This document shows, piece by piece, positions 1 through 7,710 of a stretch of DNA of 12,775 nucleotides. The stretch spans positions 1-12,775 of the forward strand of contig JAOXYB010042560.1 of the NCBI GenBank assembly GCA_028565635.1, written 5' to 3'. Each line of letters opens with the position of its first letter. Positions within the stretch are counted from its first letter, which is position 1. The stretch comes from Phoronis ovalis. Lineage: Eukaryota; Phoronida; Phoronidae. A program made the translations under genes and the position numbers. The notes beneath the pieces were generated by a model. It did no database searches. It was not told the origin of the DNA and was given only the letters and a program-made list of their open reading frames with translations.

Positions 1-818
1 GGTGTAAGGTGGCGCTACGGTCGCAGAGTGCGAACTTTACAAGTCCCTATGGACGGCTAACACTCAACATATATATGCTAGTAAAAAAAAAAAAAAAAAT
101 TCGAGATAATTAAAACACTGATGTAAAACACATAAAAAAGAGAAATAAACATTAATTTATTTTTTTAAGTTCATAGGGACTTGAGCAAGTCTATACTGAA
201 GAATGAAGATACTTTGGCAGTTCGACACAAAATAAGTAAAAAAAAGGTATTCACTGTGCAGGGCTGTTATATTAAGCAAAATGACTTTGTATTGGCCCCA
301 AGTATATAAAAATGATTTGGCTCTAACAATGTCAGTAGGATTGAGGAAAATACTGGAATTCCACATAGCAAGTTTCAAGCAATAAAACCACATCGGTACC
401 GTAACAATTTTCAATACTACATAAAACACTACATTATTTAAAAAAATGTTAAATGTGCAGGACAAACCATACACAAGCGACTCTTGGTTGCATGCCAGGC
501 ACCAATCCACTACTACTTAAGACAGTAGTGACCTCTATGGGTAACACTTGAAAATGCATATTTCCACATGGATAATGGGATGTTGTGAAGTTTTTATGAA
601 TTTTCTAATGAAAGTAGTTTCTAAAAAAATAATTTTTGAAACTCAATGTTAAATAGCCGCCTGAATTATTTCCAACAACATGTCACCTACATTCAGTTCA
701 TTTGGACTTATATCCCAAGGGGACCAAGTCACTTCCCTGTTCAGGGGTACAAGTCAAGGCCACAAATCACTTTGTACCAATGGAGACAATACAAATGACT
801 AAAAAATAAGATACTTAC
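1..818 (-). other. Intron following the PDZ exon (partial)
   Basis: It starts with GTAAGT at 818 and runs off the window. I looked for an exon encoding the final PDZ strand and saw none. A 117-codon minus-strand ORF (157-510) is rich in Phe, Leu, Cys and Tyr, matches no family I know and has no convincing splice context, so I treat it as chance. The first ~60 bases are more GC-rich than the rest and may belong to an interspersed repeat cut by the edge. A 17-A run sits at 83-99. Confidence 0.8.
83..99. repeat. Poly-A run of 17
   Basis: Seventeen consecutive A follow the GC-richer left-edge segment. It could be a simple slippage tract or a retroelement tail reading on the plus strand. No target-site duplication could be assigned because the other end is outside the window. 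Confidence 0.9.
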
Positions 819-1005
819 GTGGATTGAATTAGAGTAATCACTTGTGAGTATGTTTTGCCTCTGAGTGTTTCTCCGTTCACAGATACAATCCGATCACCTG
901 TGTTTAATCCTGCTTGATGTGCTGGACCGTTCTCCTTAACATGTCTTACAAATATGGTATCCATTGGTTCTAAAGAACTCAATCTTGTCTTCTTTCGTGT
1001 TGCAC
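819..1005 (-). CDS. ARHGAP21/23-like gene, exon with the main part of the PDZ domain
   Basis: The exon follows acceptor GTTAACTTCAG and ends CCAC|GTAAGT, a strong donor. It has 61 full codons, starting with the last two bases of a split glycine codon and ending with two bases of the next split codon. The peptide begins [19 protein letters not shown] and goes on through [20 protein letters not shown] and [13 protein letters not shown]. These match the ARHGAP21/23 PDZ core: strand betaC (DTIFVRHV), helix alphaA (GPAHQAG), strands betaD/E ([12 protein letters not shown]) and helix alphaB ([10 protein letters not shown]). The alphaB1 position, histidine in class I PDZ domains, appears to be tyrosine, which I believe is also the case in vertebrate members. 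The last PDZ strand (LELSV-like in vertebrates) is not in this exon and was not found in 1-818, so it must lie off the left edge. Confidence 0.95.
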
Positions 1006-1390
1006 CTGAAGTTAACAGAATATATGAATTAAAATATGTATTAATGCACTATACAATAGCATGCTCAGCGTAACATTTCCTGTGCAAGCAAAAAATATTC
1101 TGCTGACAAGTATGTGGAACTGTGCGCAAACTTTTGTCAACTAAGAATAAGAACAAGTGATAATCTTTTAAGAGTTACTAAACATGTTGATATAATTGGA
1201 AAGTGTACAGTATGCAATCTAAACTTCTGAAGTCAAGTTCTACAGTGCTGGGACATTGTGACAACACTTATAGAACTATAGGACATCAGTACAGGTGAAG
1301 ATGTGTCATTGGCCTTTGAAGTAAAAGTGACACTTCATAAACCATAATTTACTAAAATTTAACTCATTTTAATGAAATATGATAACTAAC
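1006..1390 (-). other. Intron between microexon and PDZ exon
   Basis: A 385-bp intron with GTTAGT at its start and CTTCAG at its end, AT-rich throughout. I see no repeat or conserved structure in it. Confidence 0.8.
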
Positions 1391-1427
1391 CATCTACTTG
1401 ATCTACGTCCTTTAAGTCCTGGCTAGT
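1391..1427 (-). CDS. ARHGAP21/23-like gene, 37-nt microexon in the PDZ betaB-betaC loop
   Basis: This tiny exon follows a TTTATTTCAG acceptor (intron side of 1428) and ends G|GTTAGT at 1391. Entered at phase 0 it reads TSQDLKDVDQVD plus one base G, which joins the first two bases GT of the next exon to make glycine. Phase agreement with both neighbours, rather than homology, is the main evidence, because the peptide falls in the variable insertion between PDZ strands betaB and betaC. That insertion is also long in vertebrate ARHGAP21/23. The piece is acidic and hydrophilic, as expected for a surface loop. Without it, the flanking exons would not join in frame (phase 0 into an exon needing phase 1), so it is required unless another unseen exon takes its place in the 2.6-kb intron. 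Confidence 0.8.
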
Positions 1428-2382
1428 CTGAAATAAATAAAATATTAACAGTTAATTAAAAATCAAAACTTCAACAAAAGATCATCAAGAGTAAAAGTGG
1501 TACAAAATTAAGCCATTATAGTTTATAAACATCTGAGGAAGTAATGACCATACTATGTTGTGTAACACACTAGTAATACAACACACTGACCTTTTATACA
1601 TTTTAAAATACATGATTGTTTTGATTTAAGAATTGTGCAGTGTGAGAGATGTACAATATCAATGACACCACGAATGCCAAGGGGCAATCTGTTATCCAGA
1701 ATTAGTTCTACAGCACTTGCTGTGAAATGTCAAACACAATTTAATCAAAATTAAAGATTGTCAGGAATTGTCTGATGATATCTGCTAGGAACACAGAACT
1801 TTTGGTACAGTTAAAAACATAAGTACTGAAACATAATCTTTTTTATGCAATTTTTTTTCATGTATGGACACAAACTATTTATTTATTAATAAATAAAAAA
1901 ATAATAGCATAACCAGGACCAAAATAAAATTAGAGTTTTTTTAACATCTCTATTCCCTTTTACTTATTAATTTATTAGTTAACAGTTACAACAGCATTCT
2001 GGGTTAATCACAACTAACATGTTGCTTGGAGGTATTGTATAATTATGGGTCTCTGACAGTATTCAAATACCAATTAAAGGAATACTTCAAGTAATTCAAG
2101 TAAACAACAAACTACATTATCATTCAAAAATTCACCTAATAACCCAACAGTTACAACAAAGAAAAGAATTTTGATAAAAAACAATCTTTGTTTCTAAATA
2201 GTTCATTGATATTTTACAAACCACAGGAATTGATTAGTAACAATGAGGTTTTCTTCAATTCAATAAAAAATATAAAACATGTGTTCCAAGATATACAGTG
2301 GTACCAGAATACATTAATACTGATTATTCTGACAACTAAAATGAGAATGAAAAACCACATTAAATACTGTATTTACTTGAAT

Positions 2383-2722
2383 CCTGGGGGGTACTTGACA
2401 AAAAACTTGATTGGGGTGTGATGCCCCAGGTAAATAATCTATAATCACGGTGATACCCCCCAATTGTAAACATTTTTCGAAAAACATATCTCATAGTAAA
2501 AAAAATCTTGAAAAATATACCCAATAAATTTCAAGAAATGTGCCAATGGTAATTAATTATTTATCGAAAATATATACCCCATGGTAAAATAGACATTGGC
2601 AAAAAACAATCCCCATGGTAAAAATTGTCAAATAAACATAAAAAATATATCCCATGGTACAAATTTAGCTGAAAAAAGGGGGCCCATATATACAGTTACT
2701 TTAAATGAGAGTACCCCGTGGA
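2383..2722. mobile_element. Candidate non-autonomous DNA element with 8-bp target duplication
   Basis: The 340-bp block is bounded on both sides by the same octamer ACTTGAAT (2375-2382 and 2723-2730) in the same orientation, as an 8-bp target-site duplication would be. Its ends are imperfect inverted repeats: CCTGGGGGGTACT on the left, and GTACCCCGTGGA on the right, which reads TCCACGGGGTAC on the other strand, with GGGGTACT the shared core. Eight-bp duplications are typical of hAT-superfamily transposons. The ends also recall G-rich GGGGGGTACT-ended repeats that I believe occur in many marine invertebrates. There is no coding capacity, so it would have been moved by an enzyme from elsewhere. 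The inside is mostly the decayed tandem array given below. Confidence 0.5.
2455..2690. repeat. Decayed tandem array, unit about 30-39 bp
   Basis: A core resembling tatacCCCATGGTAAAA recurs with an A-rich lead-in of the form CGAAAAATA. ATGGTA cores start at 2546, 2581, 2615 and 2654 (spacings 35, 34 and 39). More degraded cores (AATTGTA near 2462, ATAGTA near 2493, AATAAA near 2523) precede them. Copies differ by substitutions and small indels, so the array is old. It lies entirely inside the candidate element 2383-2722. Confidence 0.7.
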
Positions 2723-3039
2723 ACTTGAATAGAAGTTAAATTCGCCTATACTGTTATTCAGAATTTCAAATTTTTAAATCCAAATCAAACAAAAGCTATA
2801 TTTATTACTGCATAATTTAATGAAAAATGATATGAAGGTACCTTGATATATAACAAAATAACAAGATGTTCAAAAAGTTGAATATAAGTGAAACAATACT
2901 TAATGGAACTGGAATTTTCTGTGCAGCTCAAACAGTAACATTTCATATAGTAAACTTAGAGTATATGAACTGTGAACATGCATTTCCACATGGAAGTGTG
3001 ATTTACTTTATAACCTACTGCAAAAGTAACTTGAGTTAA

Positions 3040-3774
3040 CAGGGCTTGACACCTGTGGAAAGTTGATAGTAACCGCGAGGGCTAGTAATGTAGATAATTA
3101 GGTAGACCCATTAGACGGTTGGCATCCGCAAGGCAGAGATGCGAAATTAGGGGGTTTGGGGTATGCCCCCATAAAATTTTGTAAATTTCCATGCATTTTT
3201 CCGCAAATTTAATTTTTCATAGTCAGTTAAAATTTAAATTTTCACAAGCTGTTCAATTATATTTTTTTTACAAAAAATACCTTGTTCAACAGATTGCATT
3301 TTTTTTGTATGCTATATGAAAGAACGCCTCATGCTATTTTCAGGAAATTTAATTATTGTTAGTAGGTGATGAATTGACATTTCTTGAGAAAATTAGTCAA
3401 TATCATTATTGTAGTAGAAAATGTTTCCGTGGCTTCCTTTTTGCTACATAATTTGCAAGACATCTTCCCATACCGTTTGTGACGTGGCATTTAAATTTTT
3501 TCTTCTATTCCTGTTTAAACTCGCGCATTCTACTTTCTTCATGCCACCTGCACTTTTCCCCTCTTTTACTGCAATTTCTAATGCAGATAGTTTTAAGTAT
3601 TTGTCCATGATTTATGATAGAAAATAGATTTAAAAAAAAATGTTTGAAATTTCAATTTTAAAAAAAAGGCAGCCAAAAATTAATAATAAAAGAGAATTGC
3701 TGACGAAGATTAGAATTGTAAAAAGTTTAAGCCAATCAAAATTAAAAGTGTTATTTGAGTTGCTTCCCACAGGC
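3040..3774. mobile_element. Candidate hAT-like non-autonomous element
   Basis: The left end CAGGGCTTGACACCTGTGG resembles terminal repeats of hAT transposons (often CAGGG...). The right end, read on the minus strand, is CAGCCTGTGGGAAG, sharing CCTGTGGRAAG with the left end after a small gap. The eight bases outside are TGAGTTAA on the left and TGCATTAA on the right, 6 of 8 identical, which could be an aged target duplication. The interior holds a hairpin-forming GGGGTATGCCCC (3159-3170), A/T-rich DNA and no transposase. The boundaries are inferred from imperfect matches. The plus-strand ORF at 3421-3627 inside it does not look like a real protein. Confidence 0.4.
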
Positions 3775-4052
3775 TGTGCATTAACTTGGAAAGATCTTAG
3801 CTAATTTTGGTAAGCACATTTTTCGACCACCACTAAAGTTTATCCAATAATTCTGCTAAAATTTGTGATGTGTTGGACTTCTAGTATCTGTTTATTAAGA
3901 GAACAGTTAATAATGGAGTTTGTAATATATGTTACTGTTATGGTGACGATAGCCGTCAGACTAATCGAAAAAGCTAGCCTGACCCATATTTTAAAGCCTC
4001 GGGATAGCACAGATGCCGAGCCCTGCAGTTTGACTAATAAAATTAATCTTAC

Positions 4053-4205
4053 CCTTTTAAATTGTGCAGAAACAGCAGATTCTGGAGGATACACAATAAA
4101 ATGTCTGAGAGTAAAACCGAATCCCTGCTCTGTCCTTGGTACTTTCACTGTATGCGGCCCCTGCCAGTTCAGAGCAGTAGCCATGTCTGTGCTTTTATTC
4201 TCAGT
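4053..4205 (-). CDS. ARHGAP21/23-like Rho GTPase-activating protein, exon with first part of PDZ domain
   Basis: This exon gives 51 codons, entered at phase 0 after the acceptor TTTCAG (intron side of 4206) and left at phase 0 through AAAAGG|GTAAGA. Its peptide contains WQGPHTVKV followed by [19 protein letters not shown], which I recognise as the start of the PDZ domain of vertebrate ARHGAP21 and ARHGAP23; GFGF is the carboxylate-binding loop (GLGF-type). Family knowledge: these proteins carry PDZ, PH and RhoGAP domains and switch off Cdc42/Rho at Golgi membranes and cell junctions. The ATG at 4182-4184 has a good initiation context (G at -3, G at +4) and an in-frame TGA lies a few codons upstream in the intron, so translation may begin here (MATALNW...). 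Alternatively the seven preceding codons (TENKSTD) continue from an upstream exon. The protein is identified with high confidence; ARHGAP21 versus ARHGAP23 cannot be decided, as invertebrates probably have one ancestral copy. Confidence 0.92.
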
Positions 4206-5207
4206 CTGAAATAAGAATCAACAATAAACAAGGAGTTAGCTAGCTTCCTAAATCTAGCAAAACATAGTACTCCACCAACTGATGTAGTTTAAAAAAATTC
4301 TCGGCATCCTTTACAGATTCCTGATTCGTCCCAGTAGCAGCAAACTTTATATTAATGATCAGGTATGCCAAGAAGTGAGTCGAAAGAACAGAAGAGTGTT
4401 GGATCATAGAAAACATGTAAATATCAGTTGAGTTCATGAATTAAAATCTTTCTGATCATGAATCCTTGATATCGATCTAGAAAGACTATAACAACACAAT
4501 AAGTAACAGCTTTCACAACGGCAACATTTTGTTTGATCACTAATCATGATAAAAAAAAGCAATAAAAGAAACCAGCAAGAACCAACCAAACCTTGTAAAG
4601 AAGATGTACAGAAAACCACATCTTGTGCAACTACAGAAATGATATCCGAACAAAACAAATGGAAGATCAAATGTTTCAGCAGAAAATGCACTCAGCTAGT
4701 ATCCTACGAGTACAATGATGAAATACAACTGCAAAATGAGATTGGAAAATACAATGAATGGAGTAGCAATTCATTGAGATAACAGATTTTGTTCATATGT
4801 TCCACAATAACAAGAGCCTTTGTATTGCCTGTGTAACAACATATAGTAAAGGTCAATTGAAACATGGATGCAGAGGCGATGACAGTAGTACTGATATTTA
4901 ATCAGGAATTCATACAACTGAAACATTACAAGCAAGGTTATCATGTCTAGAGCAAGAAAATGTTTCTTTAATTTATACTTCAATGTTTCTACTGTGATAT
5001 AACATGAAGGTTGAAAAGTTGAATTGTTTTAGAAAATCCAAATTGTTTAATCAAAGGAATAAAAATTAAATACGATCCTTCACACTTTAGCAAAAAACAC
5101 AAGTAGCAAAACCCGAAATCAGACTACTATAAACATCACAATTTCTCAAACCATGTGCACATAGAATAAGAATGGAGTAGCTCCCCATCTCTTTACTGCT
5201 GTAAGTC
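4206..5207. other. Intron or 5' flank, no gene seen
   Basis: AT-rich DNA upstream of the first PDZ exon. Opposing ORFs overlap at 4434-4782. The plus-strand one (78 codons, Lys/Asn/Gln-rich) reflects the A-rich composition and matches nothing I know. No repeat boundary or promoter was recognised. Confidence 0.6.
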
Positions 5208-5214
5208 AGGACTA

Positions 5215-5471
5215 CTAACCAACATAGACTCGAACCGTCAATCCGCACTCACGCTCCTGTTTCCTGCATTCGAACCCTTTTTCCGGGTTTCGCACCAAAA
5301 TTCTTGCTACTCGAACCATCTGTCCGAGTTCCTGGCAACTTGTGTGAGTCTACGGAAATGACGGTTTCAGTAACAGGAATTTCTGTGCGAAATCTGGAAA
5401 AAGGGTTCCAGTGGTAGGAAACAGATGTGCGAGGAGTGTGGATTGACGGTTTGAGTCTACGCTGGTTAGGT
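5215..5471. mobile_element. Foldback (long palindromic) element, arms ~120 bp
   Basis: Two arms are reverse complements with little spacer. In the outer block, 5223-5250 pairs with 5434-5461 at 25 of 28 positions; in a second block, 5256-5306 pairs with 5374-5425 with few mismatches. The centre lies near 5335-5345. AGGACTA occurs just outside both ends (5208-5214 and 5472-5478) in the same orientation, consistent with a 7-bp target duplication. As single-stranded DNA or RNA the segment would form a long, nearly complete hairpin. Each arm is built of ~40-bp repeated units, described next. There is no coding capacity. This is a MITE/foldback-type mobile element in structure; I cannot assign a superfamily. 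Confidence 0.8.
5225..5345. repeat. Three ~40-bp subunits making up the left arm of the foldback element
   Basis: CGAACC occurs at 5231, 5271 and 5312, each time preceded by YT (CT or TT) and followed 5-6 bases later by TCCG or TTCCGG. A TTCCTGC- or TTCTTGC-like string lies near the end of each unit. The spacing is 40 and 41 bp. The right arm shows the inverted counterparts, with GGTT at 5363, 5404 and 5449. Read on the minus strand the cores are GGTTCGAGT and GGTTCGAAT, resembling the RNA polymerase III B box, but no A box or tRNA fold accompanies them. Confidence 0.65.
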
Positions 5472-5819
5472 AGGACTATACAAAGTACAAAGCATACTTT
5501 TAATTATTATTATAGCTGCAATCATGACACATGTAATAGTTATGGAATGACCCATCATAGTACTGGTTCCTTTGTGAATAATAAATAAGCCATTCTTCAA
5601 AATTTTTGCAACTTTTGCAACATTTCCATACTACATATTTGTAATAGGCGTGTTGTGTTACAAAGCAGTCTGAACATCGGGGTCCAGACGAAAAACAGCA
5701 ATATTCACATCATCCTCAAAGCTAACATTTTATATAATTCTGAAGTATACTTTTGTCATACATAAATTATGATACCTTAATTATAAATGTGTAAAACTAA
5801 TAAAGTGAATTTAACTTAC

Positions 5820-5894
5820 ACTATTTACCAATGGGAAACTAGTCTCAACAAAACCCTTATGAAAACTAACACCCAGGCTTGTCATCCAACTCAT
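5820..5894 (-). CDS. Weak candidate alternative first coding exon
   Basis: An ORF starting with ATG at 5894 after an in-frame TAA reads 25 codons (MSWMTSLGVSFHKGF, then VETSFPLVNS) and meets GTAAGT at phase 0. That is the phase at which the first PDZ exon is entered. The donor context (AGT|GTAAGT) lacks the usual G at the last exon base. The peptide matches nothing I know. The phase agreement has a one-in-three chance of being accidental. Listed only because it could supply an alternative N terminus. Confidence 0.12.
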
Positions 5895-6094
5895 TACTTG
5901 TTATAATCCAGGGAGAAAAGGTAAGACTTTTCATAAAGAAATGTATCATTGTATTATGTTATGACTGTACACATACTTTAGAGGCTATAACAATATGTTA
6001 AGCAAACACTGGTTATTGTTAGTGAGCTTCAAGTGATCCTTGTACAAGAAAACACACACAAGGCCAAAAATAGTACAAATTGTATAATTCTTAC

Positions 6095-6175
6095 AGACTG
6101 GTAGGACTTCATCTTAACAGACCCATCCATAAGTTGTTCGGAGTTTGATCTATCAACTATTTTCTGTTTGTTGTT
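6095..6175 (-). CDS. Weak candidate upstream exon of the ARHGAP21/23-like gene
   Basis: Eighty-one bases (27 codons, phase 0 to phase 0) end at TCT|GTAAGA. The peptide is hydrophilic and reads plausibly as disordered N-terminal protein (IVDRSNSEQLMDGSVKMKSY). An in-frame ATG (MDGSVKMKSYQS) could also serve as a start. Against it, the upstream boundary AAACTAG has no pyrimidine tract, and I know no homologous peptide. If real, it would join directly to [10 protein letters not shown] of the first PDZ exon. Confidence 0.22.
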
Positions 6176-7189
6176 CTAGTTTACAATTATTTTAAAATTA
6201 CTGGATGTGTAACTCGATCTGCTTCATAAAAATTAAACTATTCTTTTGTATTGCCTTTGATAACTTGTATTGTGGGCTGTACAAATACATGCAATGTTTG
6301 TAATAATGGATTTAATCTCTTATCCATTCTGCATCCCCAATAAAAATAGAATTCAAAAAATTATTTTAACAATAGTTTTTCAACACAAAATCTGATGAAA
6401 TGTCAGCGTGCTTAGTTTCCAAACATTGAAAGTATGAGCCGCTGTAGAACTCAACAACTGATGATAAAATCCACATAGATTGAGAAAATTTAATTATAAA
6501 TTTTGGCAGCTGTCAATCCACATAAAATCCAATCTCAATTTACCCAAAACAGCTAACAGAATTATACATCATTCTGTGCATATTAACTTGCATGGCGATT
6601 CACCAGTACAACAACAAAGTTCAAACAGGTTAGAGAAGTCTGTTTGGGTAGATGCTTTTTCAAAATCTAGGAAATATTTGGTATGCACTCAGAAGACTTT
6701 CAAATCGAGTACAAAATCAATTTCTAACGATTTGAGTTTTATCATGAGCATGATACAGCCATTTGATTACAAAATATCCCCATTCCACTAGAGGTCGCTA
6801 GCACTGATGAAGATAACTTGATACCAATTCGACTGATACCTATGTCAGTAGTGAATGTTCAGTAGACATGTTGGCTAGATGTTTTAAAAGCAACTTGTAG
6901 CTAGCACACCACTACTTTATCATTCCAGTATATATTTATGTACTCTTAATTTTTTAGTTTGCCCATAACAAATCAGATAAACTATTAAAAATACACAAAT
7001 AACTGCAGGGAGGGGGAAAAGGATATCTCTTCATAACAACTGAAAGTTATAGGGCTTTCAGACTACGTTTTTCGATCCAGATCAAGCTGAATATGGTTGT
7101 AAATAACAGTGTGAACGCAAAGGGATTGCCTCAATCCGGATCCAACTGCATCCTACTACCAGAGGTGGATTGAATCCAATCCAGATTGA

Positions 7190-7274
7190 TGACGTCATAC
7201 GATTGCATTGCGCATGCGTTGCCTGGAGCAGCAGAAAATAGGGAAGCCAGGGGATTGGCGGGAGTTTGAGGTGA
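7190..7274 (+). promoter_or_regulatory. Promoter-like motif cluster inside the repeat segment
   Basis: A perfect cAMP-response-element palindrome TGACGTCA (7190-7197) is followed by TGCGCATGCG (an NRF1-like word, 7209-7218) and then GATTGGCGGGAG, which joins an inverted CCAAT box to an E2F-like GGCGGGA. A good splice donor, GAG|GTGAGA, comes just after, as if a short noncoding first exon ended there. Motif presence is certain; promoter activity is inference. No downstream plus-strand gene is visible, so it may be a transposon promoter or a chance cluster. Confidence 0.25.
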
Positions 7275-7316
7275 GATGCTTAATCAGGGTTTCGGGAAAT
7301 ACGAAAATACAGAGAC

Positions 7317-7586
7317 TTATTTATTAATTGTCTGCGGACCAGCTGACTCTAACAATAAATTGTTAACCATGCCGAGTATCTCCATAATCCGTCTAAGCTT
7401 TGTTCTTCTAAACCTCTCATACCTCAATCGTCTCTGCAAACTACGCAGTCTAACTAATCTGCGTCTTTCAGCTAAGTAATTATCGTGGACATTTCGGGAT
7501 AACAAAAATAATTTGGACAACAAGATAAACACAGAAGTAAGTTGTATCACGTTAAATGCCATTTTGAGGTCAATACGCATGCTCAA
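7317..7586 (-). CDS. Arginine-rich 89-codon ORF in repeat segment, possible transposon protein remnant
   Basis: The ORF opens with MSMRIDLKMAFNVIQ. A hydrophobic stretch follows at about residues 11-29, then a strongly basic helix-like region near residues 43-66 (LAERRRLVRLRSLQRRLRYE, then RFRRTKLRR), and it ends LESAGPQTINK. Arginine/leucine-rich N termini are something I associate with Harbinger-type transposase ORFs in animals, but no catalytic DDE region or DNA-binding fold is visible. It lies wholly within the repeat-derived block 7051-7710. It could equally be a chance ORF in a GC-richer stretch. The ATG is the first after an upstream stop; a second ATG at residue 9 is also possible. 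Confidence 0.22.
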   Translation of the reverse strand: MSMRIDLKMAFNVIQLTSVFILLSKLFLLSRNVHDNYLAERRRLVRLRSLQRRLRYERFRRTKLRRIMEILGMVNNLLLESAGPQTINK

Positions 7587-7710
7587 CCCATGTTTTAAGT
7601 GGTGCTACAATAGAATCCAGTTACGTTAAAGGTAGGGTGAACGCTGAACAGGATTCAAGTCGATCTGGTTATGGATCCTGATCGAACTGTCAGTTCAGTT
7701 TTAAATGTTT

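Larger units (their letters stand above)
1428..4052 (-). other. Long intron (2.6 kb) between first PDZ exon and microexon
   Basis: This intron begins GTAAGA (4052 downward) and ends TTTATTTCAG. From 1428 to about 2370 I see only AT-rich sequence with A/T runs. It then carries two repeat-derived blocks described separately (2383-2722 and 3040-3774). Plus-strand ORFs at 2188-2421 and 3421-3627 overlap these blocks or AT-rich DNA, resemble no protein family and are not annotated as genes. Confidence 0.75.
5479..7050. other. Intron or 5' flank, two weak candidate exons
   Basis: AT-rich and mostly featureless. Two short minus-strand segments with donor-like ends are listed separately. The plus-strand ORF 6480-6791 (103 codons) has no recognisable domain, no splice logic and an A/T-driven composition, so I do not call it a gene. 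Confidence 0.55.
7051..7710. mobile_element. Candidate transposon remnant with GATCC-rich ends
   Basis: Both flanks are rich in related short words (GATCCAGATC, GGATCC, GAATCC). CAGATCAAGCTGAAT near the left faces the imperfect inverse ATTCAAGTCGATCTG near the right. TTGCGCATGCGT around 7209 faces the inverse of TTGAGCATGCGT around 7583. GTGAACGC occurs near both ends in the same orientation. The segment is more GC-rich than its surroundings and encloses an arginine-rich ORF. The overall pattern reminds me of PIF/Harbinger-type elements with a CRE palindrome and CpG-containing ends, but exact termini and target duplication could not be fixed. Confidence 0.4.

Noticed and set aside
157-510. 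117-codon minus-strand ORF
   Set aside because: Lies in the intron after the PDZ exon, has no recognisable family, no matching splice sites and a composition expected from AT-rich DNA.
3865-4209. 114-codon plus-strand ORF over the first PDZ exon
   Set aside because: It is the antisense shadow of the real exon at 4053-4205, whose minus-strand peptide matches the ARHGAP21/23 PDZ domain.
4546-4782. 78-codon Lys/Asn/Gln-rich plus-strand ORF
   Set aside because: Composition follows an A-rich strand; no domain, splice context or promoter, and a long opposing ORF overlaps it.
5225-5330. tRNA gene suggested by GGTTCGA words
   Set aside because: The words repeat every 40 bp inside a palindrome and there is no cloverleaf, A box or anticodon arm.
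6480-6791. 103-codon plus-strand ORF
   Set aside because: No family resemblance and no splice or promoter logic; length is within chance for this amount of sequence.
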